Below are positions 5,928 through 13,105 of a stretch of DNA of 17,386 nucleotides, in pieces. Every line of letters begins with the position of its first letter. Position 1 is the first letter of the stretch. The stretch comes from Firmicutes bacterium UBA1440. Lineage in GTDB: Bacteria > Bacillota > Clostridia > Peptostreptococcales > Anaerovoracaceae. The DNA is taken from NCBI GenBank assembly GCA_002329565.1, contig DCTM01000044.1, positions 18,884-36,269 of the forward strand, given 5' to 3'. The notes below the pieces were generated by a model. That model did not search any database. It worked only from the letters and a program-made list of their open reading frames with translations, and was not told the DNA's origin. Made by a program: the position numbers and the translations under genes.

Positions 5928-7175
5928 TTAGTTTGCCTTCAAAAGCGAAATTGCCTTTTCCAGCTGCTTGTCGGTTTTATCCTTTTCGTCTGCTTTTACC
6001 GAATAATCCGGTGCGATACCCTTGCCTTGTATAATTTTCCCGGACGGCGAAAAATATTGCTTTGTTGTAACACGAACCGCGGAACCGTCACCAACCGGTT
6101 CTATCAACTGTACGATACCCTTGCCAAAGGTAGTCGTACCGACGAGCGCACCGCCCTTGTTGTCCTGTACTGCCGCTGCGACAATCTCAGTCGCACTGGC
6201 GCTTCCTCCGTCCACCAGCAGCACGTATGGCAAGCTTGTAGCTTCAGCATCGGAATTGTGATACTCGCGTTCGCCGTTCTTGTCTTCCAAATAGACTATC
6301 GTGCACTCCGGCAGCAGTGCATCCGCTACCGCAAGCCCGCTGTCTACGATGCCGCCTCCGTTGTTGCGAAGATCGATGACGAGACCTTTTACCTTCGCTC
6401 TTTCCATCTTCGCCATCTCCTGCTTAAAATCGTCAGCCGTTGCAAGTTCAAACGATGTGATGCGAATATAGCCGATATTGCCGTCCAAAATATCGGAATA
6501 GACCGATTGGGCTACAATTTTCTTGCGCACGAGTTCTACATCCTTTACATGGTCACCGCGGGAATAGGTAATCGTCACTTTGGTGTTGAGATCGCCGCGC
6601 ATCTTTGCCGCCGCCTTATCCAGCGTATTTGCAGCGTAGGATACGCCGTCAACCTTGAGAATGATATCACCCGCTTTGAAGCCGGCTCGCTCAGCCGGAG
6701 AGCCTTCAATCGTGTTCATTACCACAATGTTGCCGTCCTTGACCGACATCGACAAACCGACGCCGTAAAAATCGCCCGTAGTCACCGCCATCAGTTTTTC
6801 GTATTCTTCAGCCGTCAGATACATAGTATAGGGATCGCCGGCAGCCTCATACATGCCCCGATATATGCCCGTCATGATATCATCCTCATCCAAAGCCTTA
6901 TAATATTTTGTTGCCAGCTCATTGAAAAGCAATTCGGCCTTGGTGTATTTTTGATTCATGTAGTGCAGTTTTTCCAGTTCACTGCGTGAGACTAAGGCCA
7001 TACCGCCCGTTCCCGTACCGACAAAATATATACCGGAATATCCTATCAGCAAACCGATGACCAACCCGATTGCTATTACAGCCGTCAGTCTTTTTTTGGT
7101 GATTGTTACGGTTTTCCGATTTTCTTTCGAGTTGCCTTGGAATTCATCCTTGTTTTCTTCGTTTTCGGGTATCAT
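5928..7175 (-). CDS. S41 family C-terminal processing protease (CtpA/CtpB type)
   Basis: A 415-residue membrane-anchored serine protease. A short charged cytoplasmic tail is followed by one transmembrane segment (about 30-53), a helical region, a PDZ domain (about 133-220, with the carboxylate-binding strand YGVGLSM) and the S41 catalytic domain. The Ser-Lys-Gln triad is clear: SASATE with Ser327, TFGKG with Lys352 and Gln356, in the same 25 and 4 residue spacing as CtpB. Such enzymes trim or degrade exported proteins outside the membrane and often regulate cell-wall hydrolases. The ATG at 7175 overlaps the recJ stop as ATGA and has AGAGGAA ahead; longer upstream readings lie inside recJ. The gene ends the division-linked block and may control the M23 hydrolase two genes upstream. 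Confidence 0.93.
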   Translation of the reverse strand: MIPENEENKDEFQGNSKENRKTVTITKKRLTAVIAIGLVIGLLIGYSGIYFVGTGTGGMALVSRSELEKLHYMNQKYTKAELLFNELATKYYKALDEDDIMTGIYRGMYEAAGDPYTMYLTAEEYEKLMAVTTGDFYGVGLSMSVKDGNIVVMNTIEGSPAERAGFKAGDIILKVDGVSYAANTLDKAAAKMRGDLNTKVTITYSRGDHVKDVELVRKKIVAQSVYSDILDGNIGYIRITSFELATADDFKQEMAKMERAKVKGLVIDLRNNGGGIVDSGLAVADALLPECTIVYLEDKNGEREYHNSDAEATSLPYVLLVDGGSASATEIVAAAVQDNKGGALVGTTTFGKGIVQLIEPVGDGSAVRVTTKQYFSPSGKIIQGKGIAPDYSVKADEKDKTDKQLEKAISLLKAN

Positions 7176-8827
7176 ACTTCTGTTCCTCTCATCACATTGA
7201 CAATGATCTGCACCCTGCCCTTGCCGTTCCATTGCGAATACTCGACCGTTCCGGAAAGCTGCACCGTTCTGCCCGGTACAAGCAGGTCCGCATACTCCGC
7301 GGCTCGCGGTGCGAACAGTACACATTGCACGGAACCGCCGGCGCGATCATCCGCAGTAAATCTCACATGCTGTTTATTGTTTCCCATATATACGATATTT
7401 GAAACAGTTATATTTTCAATCAAAAAAACCGGTTTTGGATTGTCTGTGCCGAATGGTGCCAAAAGTTCCGTTTCTTTCACCAAAGATTCGGTGATGTCCG
7501 CAAGTGAAACTCTGATATCCACGCGCTCATGCAGATCAAATACATTCGGATTTTCCTCTGCCATCATGCGCAGCGCGACATTTGTACGCTGTCTGAGCTC
7601 AGGCACATTGGATTTGTCCATCGTAAAGCCGCAAGCTCCGGCGTGACCGCCAAATCGCGTGAACAGATCGCTGCAACTCGCCAGCAGTTTATACAGGTCA
7701 ATATTTTCCGTACTCCGACCCGTTCCCTTAACCAAACCGTCATCCGAATCGGTTACGATGACCGACGGGCGTGCATATCTGTCGCTTATCTTTCCCGCCA
7801 CAATGCCGGCTATTCCCTCGTGCGCATCGCTCGCTTCAATCAACTTGAAATCATCCCCTGTACATTGCTTTTCCGCAAGTGCAACGCAAGTCTCATATGT
7901 TTCGGCTTGTATTTTTTTGCGCAGCTTGTTGCACTCTATCAAAATGCCAACATCCCGCGCTGCGGTATCCATTTTATCGGAGGTAATTGCCTTGACCGCA
8001 ACGTCGGCGTCGCCGATTCGGCCGGCCGCATTGATGTGCGGCACGATTTCAAACGCCACATTTTCTGATGAAATACCGCTCCTGCCGGCCGCAATCTCGC
8101 TCATCAACATCGATATCCCGGGTCTGGTTCCCGAATTGAGAATCCCAAGGCCGTATTTGACCATTGTGCGGTTTTCATCGACCAACGGAACGACATCCCC
8201 TATCGTTCCTATCGCCACAAGATCCAAAAGTGAATTGACGCTGCTCTTTGGCAAACCTGCCTTTTTCTGTATCCCCTGAGCAAATTTGAAGGCAACACCG
8301 ACCCCTGCCAAATGAGGAAACGGATAATCGCATTCTCTTTGTTTGGGATTGATCAAAATGCAATCGGCCTTCCTGTCGTCAATGCTGTGATGATCTGTAA
8401 CGATTACATCCATACCGAGCTTCTTTGCGTAAGCGACCTCATCACAGGAGATACTCCCACAATCAACGGTGACGATCACGTCGTTACCGCGTTTTTTAAT
8501 CGCGTCCATGGCCTCCGTATTGAGTCCGTACCCCTCATCAAAGCGAGACGGTATATAGTAGGAGACTTTGTTTGTAATGTGCAGCAGCATCTGACGCATC
8601 AGAGCTACGGAAGTCACGCCGTCGGCGTCGTAATCCCCGTAAATACAGATTCTCTTGCCGGAGCGCACCGAAGATAATATGAAATCCACTCCCGCTTCGA
8701 GATTGTGAAGCAGGAATGGATCGTAAGTTCTCTGTGGTCTCTCCGATAAGAATTCTCTGATCTCGTCTTCATCTGTGATGTTCCTGTTTCTCAGCAATTC
8801 AATAATAATCGGATTGATTTTATTCAT
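7172..8827 (-). CDS. recJ: Single-stranded-DNA-specific exonuclease RecJ
   Basis: A 551-residue 5'-to-3' ssDNA exonuclease of the DHH superfamily that acts in recombination and mismatch repair. Motifs appear in order: GDYDADG (64-70), DCG (122-124), TDHH (144-147, the DHH metal site), AAGRIGDADVA (267-277), HEGIAGIVAGK (336-346) and GGHAGACGF (393-401) of the DHHA1 domain. A C-terminal OB-fold runs from about 430 and ends with QIIVNVMRGTEV. The length is normal. The ATG at 8827 has GGAAGG about 11 bases upstream, somewhat far, and starts 8 bases after the M23 gene stop, so coupling to that gene is likely. Its place inside an ftsEX-hydrolase-protease run is unusual for recJ. Confidence 0.95.
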   Translation of the reverse strand: MNKINPIIIELLRNRNITDEDEIREFLSERPQRTYDPFLLHNLEAGVDFILSSVRSGKRICIYGDYDADGVTSVALMRQMLLHITNKVSYYIPSRFDEGYGLNTEAMDAIKKRGNDVIVTVDCGSISCDEVAYAKKLGMDVIVTDHHSIDDRKADCILINPKQRECDYPFPHLAGVGVAFKFAQGIQKKAGLPKSSVNSLLDLVAIGTIGDVVPLVDENRTMVKYGLGILNSGTRPGISMLMSEIAAGRSGISSENVAFEIVPHINAAGRIGDADVAVKAITSDKMDTAARDVGILIECNKLRKKIQAETYETCVALAEKQCTGDDFKLIEASDAHEGIAGIVAGKISDRYARPSVIVTDSDDGLVKGTGRSTENIDLYKLLASCSDLFTRFGGHAGACGFTMDKSNVPELRQRTNVALRMMAEENPNVFDLHERVDIRVSLADITESLVKETELLAPFGTDNPKPVFLIENITVSNIVYMGNNKQHVRFTADDRAGGSVQCVLFAPRAAEYADLLVPGRTVQLSGTVEYSQWNGKGRVQIIVNVMRGTEV

Positions 8828-8835
8828 CTGTGTAT

Positions 8836-9954
8836 CTACCTTCCGTAAGAGACGTAGCCTGTCGGATTGACGTATTGTCCGTTGATACGTACTTCAAAGT
8901 GGAGGTGAGGTCCCGTAGACATGCCCGTCGAGCCGGATTTTGAGATAGCTTGTCCCTTAGCCACGACATCTCCCACTGATACCAAGAGCGAACTGTTGTG
9001 TGCGTATACGGTGACAATGCCTCCGCCGTGGTCTATCATGACAACATTGCCGTAGCTGTTATTCCAACCCGCCTTAATGACAGTACCTGCATTGGCGGCC
9101 ACAATTTTGGTATTCATCGGCGCACCGATATCAATACCTGTATGTAACTTACTTACTTTTAAGATCGGATGTATCCTGTTGCCGAACGGTGATGTGATTC
9201 TGCTGACGCCCGGTGCCGGCCAAGTAAACTGACCGCCGACAAAACTCTGGTTGCCTTGCAGCTTGAGAATTTCGGCTGTAAACGCGGCCGCCTGTCTGTT
9301 CATCACGTCGATCTGCTCTTCTATAGCTTTATTGTCCGAAGCAACTTCATTTTTCTTTTTCTGTACTTCGGATTTATCCCCCTCGAGATCCGCCTTAGCG
9401 GCGGCCTGTGCTGCCTTCGATTCGTTAAGCTGTGCCTTGAGGCTTTCTAGCTTGTCACGTTGCGCCTTTATCTGATTGTGCTGCGTCTGCAAGCTCTTAA
9501 GAAGTTCCTCATCCGACTCGTAAATCCGTTGCATCTTGTCCATGTTGCTCATCAAATCGGATATTGAATCCGACCCCAAGATGACATCTATCACACTCGC
9601 GTTATCGTTCATATACATAGCGCGCAAGCGTGTGTTCAAAGCTTCCTGCTGTGCGGCAATATCGGCTTCAAGCGCATCCAATTCCGCCAAAGCTTGGTTG
9701 ATCTGCTGCTCCGTGGCCGCGATATTTGCGCCGAGCTGTTGTATTTGCAGTGTCTTGTTGGCAATCTGCGACTCAAGGTTCTTGATTTCTTTGTTTAGCC
9801 CGTTCTCAACCTTCTTCCCTTGTTGCAAGGCTTTGTTCAGCTCAGCCTTTTCGGCATTGATCTTGTCCAACTCGGCTTGAGCATCGGCATATACAACGTT
9901 CACACCTCCGAGCAAAAGAGTGAGTGAAAGCAAAATTGCGATTGTTTTCTTCAA
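8836..9954 (-). CDS. Secreted coiled-coil M23 peptidoglycan peptidase, FtsEX partner (EnvC-like)
   Basis: A 372-residue exported protein. The signal peptide (residues 1 to about 25, hydrophobic LLSLTLLLGGV, likely cut after ADA) is followed by a long Ala/Gln/Lys/Glu-rich coiled coil (about 26-115 and 140-235) and a C-terminal LytM/M23 domain (about 255-365). Unlike E. coli EnvC, whose LytM domain is degenerate, the Zn ligands and catalytic His are all present: H271 and D275 in HTGID, H319 in YAH, H350 and H352 in HLH. It should therefore cut peptide cross-links itself. FtsEX-bound coiled coils of this kind (PcsB, CwlO, EnvC) are activated by FtsE ATP hydrolysis. The start is TTG at 9954, with AGGAGGG 10 bases ahead and no better codon nearby. 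Confidence 0.93.
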   Translation of the reverse strand: MKKTIAILLSLTLLLGGVNVVYADAQAELDKINAEKAELNKALQQGKKVENGLNKEIKNLESQIANKTLQIQQLGANIAATEQQINQALAELDALEADIAAQQEALNTRLRAMYMNDNASVIDVILGSDSISDLMSNMDKMQRIYESDEELLKSLQTQHNQIKAQRDKLESLKAQLNESKAAQAAAKADLEGDKSEVQKKKNEVASDNKAIEEQIDVMNRQAAAFTAEILKLQGNQSFVGGQFTWPAPGVSRITSPFGNRIHPILKVSKLHTGIDIGAPMNTKIVAANAGTVIKAGWNNSYGNVVMIDHGGGIVTVYAHNSSLLVSVGDVVAKGQAISKSGSTGMSTGPHLHFEVRINGQYVNPTGYVSYGR

Positions 9955-9979
9955 TGTTGTGTTTCCCTCCTTACTATGC

Positions 9980-10876
9980 CTATGTGTCCAGGAATCGTCT
10001 CATAGAAACGATACTACCGCAAGCACCTATGGAAATACCGAGTGCCAAGAATATCCAAATTAAATTAAATGTCATAAAGCTGACAGGAACCATGCCGGTA
10101 TCCATAAACCAAGTAATATGCAGGCTGAAGCTCTTGACTACCCTCGAATAGATAAATACCAGCATACCTGAGGAAAGAATTGCCGAGAATATGCCGATGA
10201 TAATACCCTCCGTAAGGAACGGCCCCCGAATAAACCAATTCGTCGCACCGACGTACTTCATTATCTCTATCTCTTTGCGCCGTGCAAATACCGTCAGCTT
10301 GATGGTATTGGATACGACCACTACCGAGATCACCACGAGAAATGCCATAATAATCATCATGCCGGTTCGCAGTCCTTCGCTGATTCTCAGCAGCTTGTCC
10401 GCAACATCTTTGTAATATCCGACTTTCTGTATGCCGTCAAAGGTTTCCGCCACTTTGGCAACGTTCTCTGCAGACGCCAAATCCTTGACCTTGATTTCAA
10501 TCGAGTTCGGTAAAGGGTTCTTGGCGAGGCCTTCAAACATATCGGCGTTGTCGGCAAATTTTTCGGCTGTCCATTGTGCCAGCGCCGTATCCTTGTCCAA
10601 ATAATGGACATTTTCAACTTCCGGCATGCCCTCGAGTTGCAGCATCATCGTCTGTGCTGTTTCATACGAAGTTTCATCGAGCAGGTAGACCGATACCGTG
10701 TCGAAATCGTCCTTGACGTTTTCTACCGCCAAGCCGATGTTAACCGTAATGAGGAAGAAAATTCCCAAGATCAGCAACATCGCGGTAATGGAAAACACCG
10801 ATGCGACCGTCATGGCGCCGTTTCTGAACAGTTGCGTAAATGCTTCTTTTATTGTGTATTTTAAACTGTTAAGCAT
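9980..10876 (-). CDS. ftsX: Cell division protein FtsX
   Basis: A 298-residue membrane protein with the FtsX layout: a short cytoplasmic N-terminus (YTIKEAFTQLFRNG), a first transmembrane helix at about 22-48, a large extracellular loop (about 50-165) that in relatives binds the hydrolase coiled coil, and three more transmembrane helices near 170-193, 220-245 and 268-290. The cytoplasmic RRKEIEIMKYVGATNWFIR segment (about 201-219) is the conserved FtsX signature that contacts FtsE. Its ATG overlaps the end of ftsE by 8 bases, and the M23 gene follows 25 bases after its stop. FtsEX carries ATP-driven signals to the extracellular hydrolase. Confidence 0.95.
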   Translation of the reverse strand: MLNSLKYTIKEAFTQLFRNGAMTVASVFSITAMLLILGIFFLITVNIGLAVENVKDDFDTVSVYLLDETSYETAQTMMLQLEGMPEVENVHYLDKDTALAQWTAEKFADNADMFEGLAKNPLPNSIEIKVKDLASAENVAKVAETFDGIQKVGYYKDVADKLLRISEGLRTGMMIIMAFLVVISVVVVSNTIKLTVFARRKEIEIMKYVGATNWFIRGPFLTEGIIIGIFSAILSSGMLVFIYSRVVKSFSLHITWFMDTGMVPVSFMTFNLIWIFLALGISIGACGSIVSMRRFLDT

Positions 10877-11606
10877 GTTTGTTATAGCCCCCTCCTATAT
10901 AAGCTCCTCTGTGGGAGTGGGCCTCTTCTTCTTTATAGCCATAGTCCCCGTACTCATCCCTGACGATTTTGCCCTTCTCGATGGCTATGACGCGCTTGCC
11001 CATCTTGTCGACAATGTCCTTGGCGTGCGTTACCATCAGTATCGTGGTACCTCTTAGATTGATCTGCTCAAGCAGTCGCATTATTTCCCAGGAAGTATCC
11101 GGATCCAGATTGCCGGTAGGCTCGTCCGCTATCAATACCGTCGGATTGTTTACAAGAGCGCGCGCAATCGCTACGCGCTGCTGTTCGCCGCCCGCAAGTT
11201 GATTCGGATACTTGTCCGCCTTAATGCTGATGCCCACGAGTCCCAAAACCTGCGGTACCTGCCTTCTGATTTGTCTGGCTGTCTGGTGAGTGATTTCCAT
11301 AGCGAAAGCCACATTTTCAAACACTGTTTTGTTAGGCAGAAGCCTAAAATCCTGAAAAACGATGCCGGTGCTCCTGCGAAGCTTTGGAATCAATCGATTT
11401 GTAAGAGTATTCACCTCCAAGCCGTTGACAAAGATCCGCCCTTCGTCAGGTTCTATTTCTTTCAGCACAAGTCTGACAAAAGTAGACTTCCCTGCCCCGG
11501 AGGGACCCACAAGAAATACAAAATCTCCCTTTTTTATCCTAACACTCACATGGTCGAGGCCGATGTTCGTGTTGTAATTTTTTGTCACATTATCAAATAC
11601 TATCAT
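10869..11606 (-). CDS. ftsE: Cell division ATP-binding protein FtsE
   Basis: A 245-residue ABC ATPase. Walker A GPSGAGKST (34-42), Q-loop Q85, signature LAGGEQQR (137-144, Ala in place of the usual Ser), Walker B with DEPTGNLD (161-168) and switch H194 are all intact. The fold and the GIVFQDFRLLPNKTVFENVA segment are typical of FtsE. It energises FtsX and through it the M23 hydrolase. Compared with the usual length of about 220-230, there is an extra C-terminal tail rich in Gly, Tyr, His and Glu (from about 218), part of which overlaps the ftsX start. The ATG at 11606 has AAAGGGC about 8 bases upstream. It is the first gene of the ftsE-ftsX-M23-recJ-S41 run. Confidence 0.95.
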   Translation of the reverse strand: MIVFDNVTKNYNTNIGLDHVSVRIKKGDFVFLVGPSGAGKSTFVRLVLKEIEPDEGRIFVNGLEVNTLTNRLIPKLRRSTGIVFQDFRLLPNKTVFENVAFAMEITHQTARQIRRQVPQVLGLVGISIKADKYPNQLAGGEQQRVAIARALVNNPTVLIADEPTGNLDPDTSWEIMRLLEQINLRGTTILMVTHAKDIVDKMGKRVIAIEKGKIVRDEYGDYGYKEEEAHSHRGAYIGGGYNKHA

Positions 11607-11640
11607 CCCAAGATTGCCCTTTCATCATATACACTTAATT

Positions 11641-11655
11641 ATACTATAATATCCT
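11641..11655 (-). promoter_or_regulatory. Possible promoter -10 region of the ftsEX operon
   Basis: On the minus strand this AT-rich stretch contains overlapping TATTAT and TATAAT boxes between the MinD-like stop and the ftsE start. A T-rich run lies about 16 bases upstream, but no good TTGACA-like -35 box is at the right distance. The site is plausible because an 81-base gap precedes a five-gene unit; the exact box is uncertain. Confidence 0.4.
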
Positions 11656-11687
11656 TGTGAAAAAAAGCCAACTTTGTTACAAAAGTA

Positions 11688-12491
11688 TTACAAATCCGTG
11701 AGGATATGATGAAGGCACTCTGTCACTGACAGAAAGCGGGGTTGTGCCACAGTCGCGATTTCGCGCATTGAAATCGGAATCCTGCAGTTGTATTGCGCAC
11801 AATAAAAATGACGCGCGTCGATGTAAGGAATTCGCTGTGTGTCTTTGAGACGCAAAAATGCGCGCAATTCCTTTGCATTGACGCCGTCGTTGTATTTATT
11901 CAGGATCCAGATCACATTGTCCCGTTTGAGAGCACAGGCTTTGGCTAAGCTCAGTTCGTCCGTTCCGCCGAGCAATTTCGAAGGCAAGGGGTCGATGACG
12001 CAAACGAGCGCATCGACGGAAAAGATCAGCTCACTCCTGATTTGTCTCTGTACCGGATCATCAGTGAGCTCGCTTCCGAGGTCACAAATCAAAACGCCGC
12101 AGGATATATTCTCCAGTAGGCGCAGCGCTTCCCCGAGAGTCGGTTTTCGGTTTTGCTTCGGCATAATCACGGCCCAATTGATGTGTTCGTCGATATTTTT
12201 TAGTTCGCGGATTTTACCGTGAGAAGCAGCAATCTCATAAAAGTCGATAAATTCTCGTCCGGCAAATCGTTTGTCCATTCCCAGCGCATCGTAAATGTCG
12301 TGATCGCAGCGCCCGTCGAGTTGTACAAACCCGACATTTTTCTTCACCTCTCCCGCAAGCATGTAAGCAAGAGCCGTCGATACAAACGTACATCCGGCTC
12401 CCCTTCCTATGCCCATCACGCCTATTTTTATTTTTTCTTCTAACTGCGCGACTTCCAAGTGCCGCTCTTCTCGTGCGATAATTCTGTTCAA
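11688..12491 (-). CDS. MinD/ParA-like protein with degenerate P-loop
   Basis: A 267-residue soluble protein with the SIMIBI (MinD/ParA) fold. It shows a first strand IKIGVMGIGRGAGCT at about 21-35, the strand VGFVQLDGR (53-61) in place of the switch I/acidic strand, VLICDLGSE (about 133-141) at the Walker B/switch II position, and VCVIDPLPSKLLG and VIWILNKYND further on. In the P-loop the canonical KGGxGK[ST] has become GRGAGCT: both the signature Lys and the phosphate-binding Lys are missing, so classical ATP hydrolysis is doubtful. Cys is in the Lys position. The start is TTG at 12491, with AAAAGGAG 6 bases ahead. The upstream TTG at 12539 is part of the promoter -35 box. No ParB, MinC or MinE is adjacent, and its role is unknown. 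Confidence 0.75.
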   Translation of the reverse strand: MNRIIAREERHLEVAQLEEKIKIGVMGIGRGAGCTFVSTALAYMLAGEVKKNVGFVQLDGRCDHDIYDALGMDKRFAGREFIDFYEIAASHGKIRELKNIDEHINWAVIMPKQNRKPTLGEALRLLENISCGVLICDLGSELTDDPVQRQIRSELIFSVDALVCVIDPLPSKLLGGTDELSLAKACALKRDNVIWILNKYNDGVNAKELRAFLRLKDTQRIPYIDARHFYCAQYNCRIPISMREIATVAQPRFLSVTECLHHILTDL

Positions 12492-12510
12492 ATCAAACTC
12501 CTTTTTGAAT

Positions 12511-12539
12511 ATATTACCATAAAAGGAGTTAATTGTCAA
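12511..12539 (-). promoter_or_regulatory. Promoter of the MinD-like gene
   Basis: On the minus strand there is a perfect TTGACA (12534-12539), a 17-base spacer and TAATAT (12511-12516; 4 of 6 matches). Transcription would start just ahead of the AAAAGGAG site, leaving a leader of only about 15 bases. The box explains why the longest reading of the gene seems to start at TTG 12539. Confidence 0.65.
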
Positions 12540-12547
12540 TTATTAGT

Positions 12548-13018
12548 TCAATATTGAATCCTGAGTTCTATAGTATCCGGCAGTTCTTCCAGTTCTGTTT
12601 CCGCAACGGCGAGAGGATATGTCAGTACTTGGGAAAGAGCGGTTCCCGGCTCCGGATCCTTGAACAGCGCATATACGATCAGATTTTGTTGCCCGTCTTT
12701 TTCTTCGCATTCCATCTTTTCGATTGAAATCTCATATCCGCTCGTGAGCTTTTCTCCGCGAGTTACTACGACATATATCTTATCATCAACCACACAGGCC
12801 AAGGCGCGCTCCAAATCCCGATATTCAGGGATTACCTGCCCCGCAATGTCTTGCGGTATCTCGGCTTCACTCAATGTTCTGAATTCTACCATATCGTCTC
12901 CCCTTAAAAAATACCCTGTCAAAAGTGCGATCAATGCCCCGGCAACCAAAATACCGGCGACTGTCTTTTTATTGAAACGGAATGGCAACTTGAATTTCTT
13001 AATCTTTCTTTCCCTCAC
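12548..13018 (-). CDS. Membrane-anchored PrcB-like (PrcB_C domain) protein
   Basis: A 156-residue protein with a basic N-terminus (RERKIKKFKLPFRFNKK), one transmembrane helix (about 19-38, inside-to-outside by the positive-inside rule) and an extracytoplasmic domain. The segment IYVVVTRGEKLTSGYEISIEK (81-101) followed by a strand and PGTALSQVLTYPLAV (124-138) matches the PrcB C-terminal domain. That family is named after a subunit of the dentilisin protease complex of Treponema, and its biochemical role is not known. The start is GTG at 13018, with GGGAG 9 bases ahead; TTG at 13024 is possible but too close to the site. The ribosome binding site is part of a hairpin arm (13026-13072). It precedes the MinD-like gene by 56 bases. 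Confidence 0.7.
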   Translation of the reverse strand: MRERKIKKFKLPFRFNKKTVAGILVAGALIALLTGYFLRGDDMVEFRTLSEAEIPQDIAGQVIPEYRDLERALACVVDDKIYVVVTRGEKLTSGYEISIEKMECEEKDGQQNLIVYALFKDPEPGTALSQVLTYPLAVAETELEELPDTIELRIQY

Positions 13019-13025
13019 AATCAAA

Positions 13026-13072
13026 AACTCCCTTCATTACGGATTTGTTTTAATCTATTCATGAAGGGAGTT
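13026..13072 (-). promoter_or_regulatory. Long-loop hairpin: tkt terminator and/or ribosome-site sequestering structure
   Basis: Perfect 12-base arms (AACTCCCTTCAT at 13026-13037, ATGAAGGGAGTT at 13061-13072 on the plus strand) are separated by 23 bases. In the minus-strand RNA the stem is followed by TTTTTGATT, as in a terminator for the transketolase gene 33 bases upstream. The second arm contains GAAGGGAG, the only ribosome binding site for the PrcB-like gene. Folding would therefore stop transcription, block translation, or both. No promoter for the PrcB-like gene was recognised. Confidence 0.6.
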
Positions 13073-13105
13073 CCTTATGCTTATTAAATTGTACTGACTC
13101 TGCGA

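Noticed and set aside
6027..6989. A 320-codon open frame on the plus strand
   Set aside because: It is antisense to the S41 protease gene, whose catalytic motifs are intact; composition is unlike a real protein.
7176..7325. N-terminal extension of the S41 protease
   Set aside because: It lies inside recJ, and the ATGA overlap with AGAGGAA gives a clear start at 7175.
11657..11690. Possible terminator after the MinD-like gene
   Set aside because: There is a T7 run, but only a 5-bp imperfect stem ahead of it, too weak to call.
12492..12539. N-terminal extension of the MinD-like protein from TTG 12539
   Set aside because: That TTG is the start of a perfect TTGACA -35 box and has no ribosome binding site; TTG 12491 has one.
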